Shown: positions 42,342 through 50,993 of the stretch, in pieces
Numbering within the stretch: the stretch's first letter is position 1
How the letters are laid out: each line of letters opens with the position of its first letter
NCBI RefSeq assembly: GCF_006715145.1
Contig: NZ_VFMR01000001.1
Location: 496,001-560,000 of the forward strand
DNA from: Microbacterium sp. SLBN-146
GTDB taxonomy: Bacteria > Actinomycetota > Actinomycetes > Actinomycetales > Microbacteriaceae
Length of the DNA: 64,000 nucleotides
Direction: 5' to 3'
Notes under the pieces: generated by a model
The model's input: only the letters and a program-made list of their open reading frames with translations
The model's database searches: none
Told to the model about the DNA's origin: nothing
Made by a program: the position numbers and the translations under genes

Positions 42342-42728
42342 CTAGGCGTAGGTCTGCGTCCACTCGACGATCTGCATGTCACGCATGCGGAACCGTGCGA
42401 AGCTCAGGACCTCGACACGTTGGTCGCCCGACCGCCCGAGCGACAGCCCGAGCTGCGCGAACACCGAGCCCGAACCGAAGCCGATGTCGACGATGCGGAC
42501 CCTGAAGACCTCGAAGGCCTCGCGAATCTCGGCGACAGCGCTCACGACGCGTTCACGCCCTTCGACGCGGCGATGAGGCGAGGTGACGAACGCGACGTCG
42601 TCATGGAGGAACGCGCGGAGCTCACGCCAGCACCCTTCGTCGAGGAGATCGAGGAAGTCGCGTACCAGAAGCTCGTACTCGAGGCGCAGGATCGCGTGCC
42701 CTGCGTCACGGGAGAGGGATTCGCTCAT
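42342..42728 (-). CDS. SnoaL/NTF2-like protein
   Basis: 128-residue single-domain protein resembling the beta subunits of ring-hydroxylating dioxygenases or SnoaL-like proteins: EYELLVRDFLDLLDEGCWRELRAFL, DVAFVTSPHRRVEGRERVV, FRMRDMQIVEWTQTYA. No catalytic residues can be assigned, and no oxygenase alpha-subunit is next to it. Like the ychJ-like gene, it lies beside a 61-bp element. Between its start and the LAL gene stop on the same strand are 93 bases. Confidence 0.82.
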   Translation of the reverse strand: MSESLSRDAGHAILRLEYELLVRDFLDLLDEGCWRELRAFLHDDVAFVTSPHRRVEGRERVVSAVAEIREAFEVFRVRIVDIGFGSGSVFAQLGLSLGRSGDQRVEVLSFARFRMRDMQIVEWTQTYA

Positions 42729-42821
42729 CTCGGTCCTCCTGGTCGGTGATGACGATCGTGGCCGATCAGCACCGGGAGAACACAGGACAACTGACGAAAT
42801 CGCATCCGACAGTCGTCAGTG

Positions 42822-45668
42822 TCATGAGCCGAGGATCTCGATGACCTCGTTGCGCGTATTCACTCCGAGCTTGGCGAAGATGTGACGGATATGCGTGACG
42901 ACCGTGTGCGGCGAGAGCAGGAGCGCATCGGAGATCTGCTTCGTCGTCGCACCGGTCAGCAGGACCTCGGCGACCTGCTGCTCCCTGCGAGAGAGGCCGT
43001 GCGCCCCCGCGGCGACGCTCTTCAGGCGTCTGTGCACGCCCCGCGACCGCAAGCTACGGAGAACGCGACTGGCATCCCGCGTCGCACCGGCCGTCTCATA
43101 GAGTGCGAGCGCCTCTTCGAGGGCCTCGACAGCTGCGCGATCCTCAACGGTGACGGAAGCGAGCACCTCCAGCACGTGTGCGAGCACGAGCGGCCTCTCG
43201 CCCGCCCGGAAGACCGTCGCCGCCTCGACGAGTTCCGTCTCCGACCGCGCGACAAGCCCGTGGACCGCAGAGCTCACCGCTCCCACGAACCTGTTCGAGC
43301 GGTTCGCCGCGGCCCGCTCGGTCACGACGCGCTCGATGCGAACGATGGATGCCGTGTCACGCGCTCCGATGCAGATCTCGGTGAGCATCACGTCGTCGAG
43401 GAAGTCGGCGGGCGTCGTCATCGACGGCGTCGCCTCTTCGAACGACGCCAGCGCCAAGTCGCACCACCCGAGTGCCTCGGAGAATCGTCCGGACTCCAGC
43501 GCTTCGACCGCGAGGTTCCATCGCCCCGTCCGCGTCAGGCCCACACCGTCGGCGAGCGCGCTGACGAGGGGACGGGTCTGCTCGAGCAGGGCGACGTCGC
43601 CGATGTGCAGGGCGATCCGGAACAGCACGATGCCGGCGGTGGCGTTCGCGAAGTCACCCAGCTGCAGCTCCGATGCGAGGTCGAGTACCGCCTCGGACTG
43701 GGCGCGCGCCTCGTCGAGCACCCCGAGGTCGTACAGCACGCGGGCCCGCAACATCATCCAGTAGGCCTCGGCGATGACGCTGTGCGCCCGTCTGGCGTCG
43801 GCGAGACCCGCATCGACCTCGGCGAGAGCGCGTCGGCACTCCCCCATCGAGTTGTGCATGAACGCCATCCAGAGCCCTTCGGGCAACCAGAGGGACGCAC
43901 GCGCGCCAGAGTCGGCGATGCGCCGGAGGGCGTCGCGCTGCAGTGCGAGTGCGTCGTCGAAGCGGGACTCGTAGAAGGTCAGCACCGACTCGCACGCATC
44001 GAGTGTCGCGAGAGCGACCCGATCCCGATCGTCGTCGGCTTCTGCCCGCCCTTCGGCGATCGACGCGCGAAGACCTACCCAGTCGGCCTTGTTGGCGTAA
44101 TTGAGCGTGCGCACGGCGAGCAGTTCGACGCGAGTCGACGCCGCCACACCAGGGATCTGCAGGGCGCGTTCGCACGTGCGGATCGCATCTTCGAACGAAG
44201 ACTCCGTGAGCAGCCGGGCGACCGCGAGATCGACCCGGGCACGCTCATCGCCCCGCAGCGCGGAGGAGAACTTCTCGCCGACGGACGCAACTTCGTCTCC
44301 TCTGCCGCCCGCCCACAGGGTGGGCAACAGCTCGACGATCTCTGCCGCGCAGCGCGCATTCGCGGGTGCGAGGGACGCTGCCCGGGAGATGAGGGTCGCG
44401 GCTGTATGCGCATCGGTGGATGCGAGTTCCCGGGCAGCGGAGATGAGCAGATCGATCGACGAGGGGTCGCCCGGCTCGGCGAGTCGCAGGAGCTCGCTGG
44501 CTACGACAGCGGCAGGAGTTCCGTCGTCCAGCCGACGCTCGACGACTTCACGACCCAAGACCTTTCGGAGCGAGGGGGTGAGCGTCTCTGAAGCCGCCTC
44601 GCGAATGGTGTCGTGTCGGAAGACGAGCTCGTCGCCCTCATCGGCCACGATGTCGTTGTCGATGAGCTCTTCCACGGCCGACGCCGCGGCGCCCGGGGGA
44701 GTACCGATGACACTCAGCGCCGCCGAGAGCGAGAAGTGCCGGCCGAAGAGGCTGCCCACCTGAGCAAGCCTCAGAGCGGGGCGGGAGAGTGCGGCGAGAC
44801 GCCGGCGCGAAGACGCCCCGAATCCGCGTGGGAGTCGGTCGTCGATCACGTCGGCACTTCCGTCGACGACGGTGATGAGCTGCTCGTCCTCCAGGCCGTA
44901 CAGCAGTTCGAGCGCCAGGAGGGGATTCCCCTCCGTGCCGGCGAGGGCGTGGGAGAGGGTCGGTCCCGCGGGATGGCCCAGTACGTCGGTGCCGATCTCG
45001 TCGATCGCGCCCTCGGACAGCGGTGGCACCTCGATGAGCTGCCCCGTCCCGCGCGCCTGATCGAGCAGACGACCGTGCGCCGCCTGGTGCGTGCCCGGTC
45101 GTGTGGCGAGGAGCCAGTTCACAGGCATCCCGAACGTCGTGCGGACGAGGGCCGAGAGAGCGCCCAGCGAGCCCGCATCGAGCCACTGGAGGTCGTCGAC
45201 GACGACGAGGACCGCCGTGTCTTTGGCCGCGATCTCGATCGCGTCGTTGAGGAGTCGCGTGATCCAGTACTGCGGATGGGATCCGATGAGCACGGGAGCG
45301 AGCGCCTCGGCGTCGAGGAGGGGTGGAGTGGACGACAAAGCCGCGTTCGTCAGCGCCCCGAGCGGGGTCGTGAGCGAGTCCTCATCGGGGGCGGCGACGA
45401 TCGAGCGCCACCCGCGATGATCCGCCTCGTCGAGCGCTTCCCGCAGAAGTCGAGTCTTTCCGATCCCGGGCCGCCCCGACAGGATCGTCAGGCGCACGCC
45501 GCCTCGGATCGAGTCGTCGAAGGTCTGAGTCAGACGCTCCGCGATCTCGTCCCGTCCACGCAACGGCAACGCCTCACGGGAGACTCCGGGGCTCAGATGC
45601 TGCACGGGCGCCGGACCGAGCGGCGAAGTCGATGCAGCGTGCGTCACACGAGCAGGATAGTGGAGCAT
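42822..45668 (-). CDS. LAL-type LuxR regulator with AAA ATPase domain
   Basis: About 948-residue regulator. The N-terminal AAA domain has Walker A LSGRPGIGKTRLL (63-75) and Walker B TAVLVVVDDLQWLDAG. A long helical TPR-like middle follows (about 400-870), and the C-terminal LuxR helix-turn-helix is LSRREQQVAEVLLTGATTKQI then LLLSPHTVVTHIRHIFAKLGV. The family (MalT/LAL) usually activates pathways when a sugar or peptide binds. Start 45668 is chosen because GGAG lies just upstream; ATG 45710 adds 14 residues. It is divergent from a TetR gene with an 80-base gap, so the two may be linked. Confidence 0.9.
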   Translation of the reverse strand: MLHYPARVTHAASTSPLGPAPVQHLSPGVSREALPLRGRDEIAERLTQTFDDSIRGGVRLTILSGRPGIGKTRLLREALDEADHRGWRSIVAAPDEDSLTTPLGALTNAALSSTPPLLDAEALAPVLIGSHPQYWITRLLNDAIEIAAKDTAVLVVVDDLQWLDAGSLGALSALVRTTFGMPVNWLLATRPGTHQAAHGRLLDQARGTGQLIEVPPLSEGAIDEIGTDVLGHPAGPTLSHALAGTEGNPLLALELLYGLEDEQLITVVDGSADVIDDRLPRGFGASSRRRLAALSRPALRLAQVGSLFGRHFSLSAALSVIGTPPGAAASAVEELIDNDIVADEGDELVFRHDTIREAASETLTPSLRKVLGREVVERRLDDGTPAAVVASELLRLAEPGDPSSIDLLISAARELASTDAHTAATLISRAASLAPANARCAAEIVELLPTLWAGGRGDEVASVGEKFSSALRGDERARVDLAVARLLTESSFEDAIRTCERALQIPGVAASTRVELLAVRTLNYANKADWVGLRASIAEGRAEADDDRDRVALATLDACESVLTFYESRFDDALALQRDALRRIADSGARASLWLPEGLWMAFMHNSMGECRRALAEVDAGLADARRAHSVIAEAYWMMLRARVLYDLGVLDEARAQSEAVLDLASELQLGDFANATAGIVLFRIALHIGDVALLEQTRPLVSALADGVGLTRTGRWNLAVEALESGRFSEALGWCDLALASFEEATPSMTTPADFLDDVMLTEICIGARDTASIVRIERVVTERAAANRSNRFVGAVSSAVHGLVARSETELVEAATVFRAGERPLVLAHVLEVLASVTVEDRAAVEALEEALALYETAGATRDASRVLRSLRSRGVHRRLKSVAAGAHGLSRREQQVAEVLLTGATTKQISDALLLSPHTVVTHIRHIFAKLGVNTRNEVIEILGS

Positions 45669-45747
45669 CCGCTCCACTAGGAACAGCCCCCCCCCCGAGA
45701 GCGGTCCCATGACCCGTGACCTCCCTCGCGTGCACTACGGTCAACAC

Positions 45748-46341
45748 ATGCCGAGAGGACGCTCTTTCGACCCTGTTGCGGTTCTGGACGCCGCGATCGA
45801 TCTGTTCTGGGCCGATGGGTATGCGGGCGTTTCGATGCAGGACATCGCCGACGCGAGCGGTATCGGCAACGGCAGCATCTACTTGGCATTCGGCAGCAAG
45901 TGGAATCTCTTCATCGAGGCGTTCCGCGTGTACTGCGCGCGGCGCGTCGAGCTTGTGCGCGCCGGAGTGTTCGTGACTGCCGGTTCCACGGAGGACATCG
46001 TCTCGGCGTACTTCGACGCGATCATCGCCGCGTGTGCGTCAGACCCTCAGCGCCGTGGATGCCTGCTCATCAACTCGATCGCCGAGCTCGGCGATGACGC
46101 CGCGGTCGCCGAGATTGCCCGGCAAACGATCGGGAAGATGGAAGCGGAACTCGCAGGAGCCATCGTCCGCGCGTCAGACGCGAGGGCGGACTCCTCGGAC
46201 GTCGCGCGGGCGGCCGAACAAGCCGTTGCGATGTCGCAGTCCCTCATCCTCGGCAGTCGCCTCGGGCGCCCGACCCCCGATCTTCAGATGACAGGACGCG
46301 CTGCGGCGCGGACGATCGCGCGGGGAGTTCTCGTCTCCTGA
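45748..46341 (+). CDS. TetR-family transcription regulator
   Basis: 197-residue repressor. The N-terminal helix-turn-helix is AVLDAAIDLFWADGYAGVSMQ, with recognition part IADASGIGNGSIYLAFGSKW. The C-terminal ligand domain includes SAYFDAIIAACASDPQRRGCLLINS, the TetR_C group related to AcrR-like regulators of electrophile or drug response. The ATG at 45748 has no ribosome site and CACTACGGT just before it, so the message may be leaderless. It is divergent from the LAL gene. Confidence 0.9.
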   Translation: MPRGRSFDPVAVLDAAIDLFWADGYAGVSMQDIADASGIGNGSIYLAFGSKWNLFIEAFRVYCARRVELVRAGVFVTAGSTEDIVSAYFDAIIAACASDPQRRGCLLINSIAELGDDAAVAEIARQTIGKMEAELAGAIVRASDARADSSDVARAAEQAVAMSQSLILGSRLGRPTPDLQMTGRAAARTIARGVLVS

Positions 46342-46348
46342 GGTGATA

Positions 46349-46367
46349 CCCCGGTCCGCGGCCGGGG
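46349..46367 (+). terminator. Hairpin after the TetR gene
   Basis: CCCCGG/CCGGGG stem, 7-base loop, 8 bases after the stop. Short and without a T-tract. Confidence 0.4.
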
Positions 46368-46460
46368 GATAGACGCGCCCTTCATGGGTGATGTGGGCGC
46401 TCACGCATCCCCCTACGGTTGTCATCGTCGTCGGAGTGGGTGAAGACGGGGAGCTGGAAA

Positions 46461-47276
46461 ATGCGCATGTATCGGACGAATCTCGGCGATTTCCTTCGCG
46501 CCCGAAGGGACGCGTGCCAGCCCGAAGACGTCGGAATCGACCGCGAGCGACACCGTCGGGTCGCCGGCCTCCGCCGCGACGAGGTCGCCGCACTGGCAGG
46601 CATGAGCACCGAGTACTACGTCCGCCTCGAGCAGGGTCGCGTGGACAGCCCATCGCGACAGGTGCTGGACGCCCTCGCACGTGCACTGCGCCTCAGCACC
46701 GTCTCGACCGACTACCTGTACCGGCTTGCAGGGCTGGGCGCACCGCGGGTCGCCAGCATCGCGCCACAGTCCCGAGACGCGATGAACTCCGTTCTCCGGC
46801 GGTGGCGGTACACCCCCGCCTACATCATGGACTGCAACCTCGATGTCGTCGCGGCGAACGACCTCATGATCGCCGTCTCTCGCGGTGAGGTTCGGCCCGG
46901 CGTGAACGCCGTCGAGCTCACATTCTCGACCGATCGACAGGTCGTCTTGGAGGACTGGGAGCGGACGGCCCGCGAGACGGTCGCGACGTTCCGGTACCTG
47001 ACCGACGACACGTCCAGACGCCACCACGAGATCCTCGAGAAGGTCTCCGACGATCCCGACTTCGCCCGCTTCTGGAAACTTCACGAGGTCAACCTGCCGA
47101 CCAATTACGAAGTCCGAGCCGACGTCGAGGGCCTCGGTGAGCTGTGCGTCGATGTCCAGAATCTCACTCTGCCCGACTTCCACGGCCACACAGTGACGCT
47201 GTACACGGCCGAGGAGGGCTCATTCACCGACGAGGTTCTGAGACAACTCGCCGGGTCCCTCGAGGTCGCCGCGTAA
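46461..47276 (+). CDS. XRE-family regulator with MmyB-like ligand domain
   Basis: 271-residue regulator. The N-terminal helix-turn-helix (GLRRDEVAALAGMSTEYYVRL then EQGRVDSPSRQVLDALARALR) is followed by the MmyB-like, PAS-fold ligand domain (RWRYTPAYIMDCNLDVVAAND, VATFRYLTDD, HEVNLPTNYEVRADVEGLG). Members often repress a neighbouring oxidoreductase or hydrolase gene and bind fatty acids or similar ligands. ATG 46461 has GGGGAG at 7 bases. No divergent partner is close; its target may be elsewhere. Confidence 0.92.
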   Translation: MRMYRTNLGDFLRARRDACQPEDVGIDRERHRRVAGLRRDEVAALAGMSTEYYVRLEQGRVDSPSRQVLDALARALRLSTVSTDYLYRLAGLGAPRVASIAPQSRDAMNSVLRRWRYTPAYIMDCNLDVVAANDLMIAVSRGEVRPGVNAVELTFSTDRQVVLEDWERTARETVATFRYLTDDTSRRHHEILEKVSDDPDFARFWKLHEVNLPTNYEVRADVEGLGELCVDVQNLTLPDFHGHTVTLYTAEEGSFTDEVLRQLAGSLEVAA

Positions 47277-47306
47277 GGCGGGTCGGGCATGGTGACCTCC
47301 GGCTTC

Positions 47307-47343
47307 GCATGAGGTGCAGGCGCGCCGCCCCGCCGCCTCATGC
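47307..47343. terminator. Bidirectional hairpin between XRE and DsbA genes
   Basis: GCATGAGG/CCTCATGC stem with a GC-rich inner loop. The right arm contains the stop codon of the dsbA-like gene, so it serves both convergent genes. Confidence 0.5.
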
Positions 47344-47865
47344 TCCCGGCGCGAGGGCTGTGCGAATGGCGTCCGCGAGACCCGCCGTCCCCGACTCGAC
47401 GATCACGCCATTGAGGAAGAAGGTGGGCGTGCCGTTCACGCCGCTGCGGATGCCGCCCTCTTCATCGGCCCGGATGCGCGGAATGTAGGTGTTCTGCCGT
47501 GCCGCGGCCTCGAGGTCGGTGACGGACAGCCCGAGCGCTTCACAGATCCGCTGGTACAGCTGCGGCCCGAGCTCCGACTGGTTCTCGTACAGCAGGTCGT
47601 GCGCCTGCCAGAAGTCACCATGGTCTGCGGCGAACTCGGCGACGAACGCCGCGTCGACGGCCTCGGGGTGGATCTCCTGGAGGGGGAAGTTTCGGAAGAC
47701 GAACCGGATCCTGCCGTCGTACCGCTGGAGCAACTCCTTCACAACGGGAAACGCTTCGCCGCAGTACGGGCATTGGTAGTCGCCGTATTCGACGAGCGTG
47801 ACAGGAGCGTCGGCGGGACCGACGCTGTGATCCTGGTCGGAGACGGGGATGCGCAGACGTGACAT
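47338..47865 (-). CDS. DsbA-family thiol oxidoreductase
   Basis: 175-residue thioredoxin-fold protein. The redox motif is Cys32-Pro-Tyr-Cys35 in VEYGDYQCPYCGEAF, and the cis-proline loop is GVNGTPTFFLNGV. It has no signal peptide, so it is probably cytosolic, like many actinobacterial DsbA/FrnE-type proteins near peroxiredoxins. It lies 13 bases after the peroxiredoxin gene in the same direction and probably helps recycle or assist it. Confidence 0.92.
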   Translation of the reverse strand: MSRLRIPVSDQDHSVGPADAPVTLVEYGDYQCPYCGEAFPVVKELLQRYDGRIRFVFRNFPLQEIHPEAVDAAFVAEFAADHGDFWQAHDLLYENQSELGPQLYQRICEALGLSVTDLEAAARQNTYIPRIRADEEGGIRSGVNGTPTFFLNGVIVESGTAGLADAIRTALAPGA

Positions 47866-47878
47866 GGAGGTTCCGCTC

Positions 47879-48388
47879 TCAGGTGGTGGGGGTCGTGCGC
47901 GATGCGAGTGCGTCAAGCGCGTCGAGGACGCCGTCGACGCCCGGGTTCACGTCGATCGGCGACTCATGGCTCCACGAGACGATCCCGGACTCGTCGATCA
48001 CGAACAGCGCTCGTCTGCTGGTGCCGGTGTCGGCGTCATACGCGCCGTACTCGCGAGAGACGGCTCCCTTGGGCTCGAAGTCACTGAGCAGCGCGAAACG
48101 GAAGCCGCGATCGGCCACGAAAGCGCGATGGCACCACACGCCGTCGACGGAGATGCCGAACACCTCGGCGCCGTATGCGTGCAGGAGCGCCTGCGCTTCG
48201 TTGAAGACGTTCAACTCGTCACCGCAGACCGCGCTCCAATCGGCGGGGTAGAACACGAGGACGACGGGATTGCCGCGAAGGGTCGACAACGTCACGGTGC
48301 TGTCCGGTGTGGAGTGAAGGGTGAAGTCAGGAGCGGCGCTCCCGACTTCGAGAATGCCGTTCGCGGCGCGTTCGACCTTCCCGGTCAT
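47879..48388 (-). CDS. AhpC/TSA-type peroxiredoxin
   Basis: 169-residue peroxiredoxin. The peroxidatic cysteine is Cys55 in FYPADWSAVCGDEL; Thr of the usual TxxC motif is replaced by Ser, which is tolerated. No clear resolving cysteine in the usual place, though Cys86 (DGVWCHRAF) is a candidate, so it may be a 1-Cys enzyme reduced by the DsbA-like protein encoded next to it. It detoxifies peroxides in the cytosol. The start is followed upstream by 268 bases shared with the divergent hydrolase gene, with no other gene visible there. Confidence 0.92.
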   Translation of the reverse strand: MTGKVERAANGILEVGSAAPDFTLHSTPDSTVTLSTLRGNPVVLVFYPADWSAVCGDELNVFNEAQALLHAYGAEVFGISVDGVWCHRAFVADRGFRFALLSDFEPKGAVSREYGAYDADTGTSRRALFVIDESGIVSWSHESPIDVNPGVDGVLDALDALASRTTPTT

Positions 48389-48656
48389 GAATCCTCCTCA
48401 GATCGCCGTGGACATCGGCTGTTCCAGACGCTATCCGCGAGCGAGCACAGCGTCACCGGACGGATGTCGAAAGCGATCGAGGGCGCCCACGGCGATGTTC
48501 TGAGCGCGTCGCGCTGAGGCGAGAGTCTGAACAAAAGTAGGAGCACCAGCGGACACGCCAGGGGCTACGGTGAATGCGCTCCCCGCTGAACGGCAGCGGG
48601 AGCGTCCGACTGCCGCCCCGATAAGTTCGGCGCGACAACACACCTGGAGGTCGATC

Positions 48657-49493
48657 ATGGCATTCGTCACCACGGATGACGGCGCAGAAATCTTCTATAA
48701 GGACTGGGGTTCTCGGGATGCCCAGCCCATCATGTTCCACCACGGCTGGCCCCTGTCCTCGGATGACTGGGACGCGCAGATGCTGTACTTCCTCTCGAAG
48801 GGGTACCGGGTGGTCGCGAGCGACCGGCGCGGGCACGGTCGGTCCTCGCAGATCGACACGGGCCACGACATGGACCACTACGCCAGCGACGCATCCGCCG
48901 TCGTCGAGCACCTCGATCTGCGCAACGCGATCCACATCGGGCACTCCACCGGTGGCGGTCAGGTCGCCCGCTACGTCGCCCAGTACGGAGAGCCCCAGGG
49001 ACGTGTCGCCAAAGCCGTGCTGGTCGCGTCCGTCCCGCCGCTGATGGTGAAGACCGACGCCAACCCGGAAGGGACCCCGATCGAGGTGTTCGACGGGTTC
49101 CGTGACGCGCTCGCCGCGAACCGTTCCGAGTTCTTCCAGGCCGTGGCATCCGGACCGTTCTACGGGTTCAACCGTGACGGCGTCACCCCCTCCGAGCCGG
49201 TGATCGCGAACTGGTGGCGGCAGGGAATGGCCGGCAGCGCGCTGGCCCACTACGAGGGGATCAAGGCGTTCTCCGAGACCGACCAGACCGAGGACCTGAA
49301 GGCGATCTCGGTGCCCGTTCTCGTCCTCCAGGGCGACGACGACCAGGTCGTCCCGTACAAGGACGCGTCGGTCAAGCAGGCGGAGATCCTCAGCAACGCG
49401 ACCCTCAAGATCTACGAGGGCTTCCCGCACGGGATGCTGACGACCCACGCAGGCGTCATCAACCCCGACATCCTCGCCTTCATCCAGGCGTAA
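48657..49493 (+). CDS. Alpha/beta hydrolase, non-heme chloroperoxidase/arylesterase-like
   Basis: 278-residue hydrolase. The catalytic triad is Ser in GHSTGGGQVARY, Asp in LQGDDDQVVPY and His in EGFPHGMLTTH. N-terminal parts FHHGWPLSSDDWDAQM and DRRGHGRSSQ are typical of the cofactor-free haloperoxidase/perhydrolase group, which can make peracids in the presence of H2O2. The divergent peroxiredoxin may be functionally linked. CTGGAGG at 8 bases from the ATG decides the start. It is followed by a strong hairpin. Confidence 0.93.
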   Translation: MAFVTTDDGAEIFYKDWGSRDAQPIMFHHGWPLSSDDWDAQMLYFLSKGYRVVASDRRGHGRSSQIDTGHDMDHYASDASAVVEHLDLRNAIHIGHSTGGGQVARYVAQYGEPQGRVAKAVLVASVPPLMVKTDANPEGTPIEVFDGFRDALAANRSEFFQAVASGPFYGFNRDGVTPSEPVIANWWRQGMAGSALAHYEGIKAFSETDQTEDLKAISVPVLVLQGDDDQVVPYKDASVKQAEILSNATLKIYEGFPHGMLTTHAGVINPDILAFIQA

Positions 49494-49505
49494 CCGCACG
49501 ACCGA

Positions 49506-49545
49506 GAGACGGCGCATCCCGGGAGTACCTGGGATGCGCCGTCTC
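49506..49545. terminator. Strong 15-bp stem bidirectional terminator
   Basis: GAGACGGCGCATCCC / GGGATGCGCCGTCTC, perfect over 15 bp with a 10-base loop, between the convergent hydrolase and NRAMP-like genes. Confidence 0.8.
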
Positions 49546-49563
49546 GGAGTCAAGCGCCGACCG

Positions 49564-50871
49564 TCAGCCGGCGAGCAGGCTCATCAGGAGCCTCACCGAC
49601 AGCGCCAGCACAGCGACGAGTCCAATGACGCCGAAGAGGTTCTGCCACCAGGTGTTGCGCATGCTCCCCATGAGCGAGCGGCGGTTGGCCATGATGATGA
49701 TCAGCGCGGCGAGCACCGGCGCCACGAAGATGGTCAGCGCCTGCGCGATGACGATCAACTGGATCGGCGACGACTGGAAGATCAACGCGACCACGACTCC
49801 GAACGCCAGGATCGAGCCCGACACGATCTTCGCCGTCCGCGAGCCCGATGACGCGCCCCTGCCGAGTCCGTCCGAGAGCATCGTGCCGCCGGCGGTCGCG
49901 TTGGCGACCATCGACGAGAAGGCGGCCCCGAAGAACCCGATCGCGAAGACGGTCGATCCGATCGGACCCGCAAGAGGTTCGAAGACGCCCGCGAGCGCCA
50001 CGATCGTCCCCGCAGCCTGGCCGGTCTGTCCGAGCACGGAGGCGGCGACGACGATGACGAGCGCCGTCATGATCCCAGGGGCGACTATCCCGGGAATCGT
50101 GTCGACGATGGTGACGTCGCGGTACTGCTCCTCCGTCCGACGACGCTCCTTCGTGCCGTACGCGGTGTAGAAGGCGGCGTTGATGCTGAAGTTGGTGCCG
50201 ACGAGGGCCACGATGAGCAGCCATGAGCCGTCCGGTGCCGAGGGGATGAGACCGGATGCCGCGGCGATCCAGTCGGGGTTCGAGATGAAGGCGCTCGCGA
50301 CGAAGGCGATCGCCATCAGGGCGATCATCACGACGAGGACCTTCTCGACCACGCGGTAGACGTTCCGGAGCAGCAGGATCCCCGCAACAGCGAGGGTGCA
50401 GATCACGGTCCACATCACGGGCGCTCCGCCGAAGAGCATCGACAGCCCGAGCCCCGACCCGACGGCATTGCCCACGGAGAAGCACAGCGTGATGAGGAAG
50501 ATGCCGATGCCCGCGATCACCCCGACCGCCTCGCCGAGGTGGTCCTTGATAGAGGCGATCAGAGACACGGGCGACTTGATGCCGAGGCGGACGCTCATGT
50601 CGGTGAGGAAGATCATCAGGATCGTCGACACGACGATGACCCAGATGAGGGTGTACTGGAAGCCGCTCCCGGCCTGAACGGCGGTCGTGAGATTGCCGGG
50701 CCCGAACTGCCAGGCGCCGGCGACGAACGCCGGACCGATGAGCGCGAGCTGCTGCCAGAAGCTGCGGCGCTGCGTGCGCGAATCGACGATTGTTCTCATG
50801 GTCTCTGTCGAGATTCGACCATGTCCCGTGCCGGGTGTCGAGGGGGGACGATGTGTGGTGCGCTCGCTCAT
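49564..50871 (-). CDS. NRAMP-fold transporter without the DPGN metal motif
   Basis: 435-residue membrane protein with about 11 helices and an NRAMP-like fold. In true NRAMP metal transporters TM1 carries DPGN and TM6 carries MPHN. Here TM1 reads FGPGNLTTAVQAG (57-60 is GPGN, Asp missing) and the TM6 region reads VGTNFSINAAFYTAYG. So a transition-metal role is doubtful; Mg or an organic substrate is possible. It lies downstream of a DapA-like aldolase gene on the same strand (122-base gap), in a LacI-controlled setting, suggesting uptake of the aldolase pathway substrate (inference). ATG 50871 follows GGAG. Confidence 0.85.
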   Translation of the reverse strand: MSERTTHRPPSTPGTGHGRISTETMRTIVDSRTQRRSFWQQLALIGPAFVAGAWQFGPGNLTTAVQAGSGFQYTLIWVIVVSTILMIFLTDMSVRLGIKSPVSLIASIKDHLGEAVGVIAGIGIFLITLCFSVGNAVGSGLGLSMLFGGAPVMWTVICTLAVAGILLLRNVYRVVEKVLVVMIALMAIAFVASAFISNPDWIAAASGLIPSAPDGSWLLIVALVGTNFSINAAFYTAYGTKERRRTEEQYRDVTIVDTIPGIVAPGIMTALVIVVAASVLGQTGQAAGTIVALAGVFEPLAGPIGSTVFAIGFFGAAFSSMVANATAGGTMLSDGLGRGASSGSRTAKIVSGSILAFGVVVALIFQSSPIQLIVIAQALTIFVAPVLAALIIIMANRRSLMGSMRNTWWQNLFGVIGLVAVLALSVRLLMSLLAG

Positions 50872-50993
50872 GGGGTCTCCTTCGTCGGAGTGCGGCCGCG
50901 GGGCCGCGAAGTCGTCATTGACTGGATGCCGCGGCGGAACCCTCCGGCGGCGGGTGCGGGGCGACCGGCCGTCGGACCGGCCGCCCCAGGTCA

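Noticed and set aside
42882..44591. Long plus-strand open frame inside the LAL regulator gene
   Set aside because: Opposite-strand shadow of a well-supported LuxR/AAA protein.
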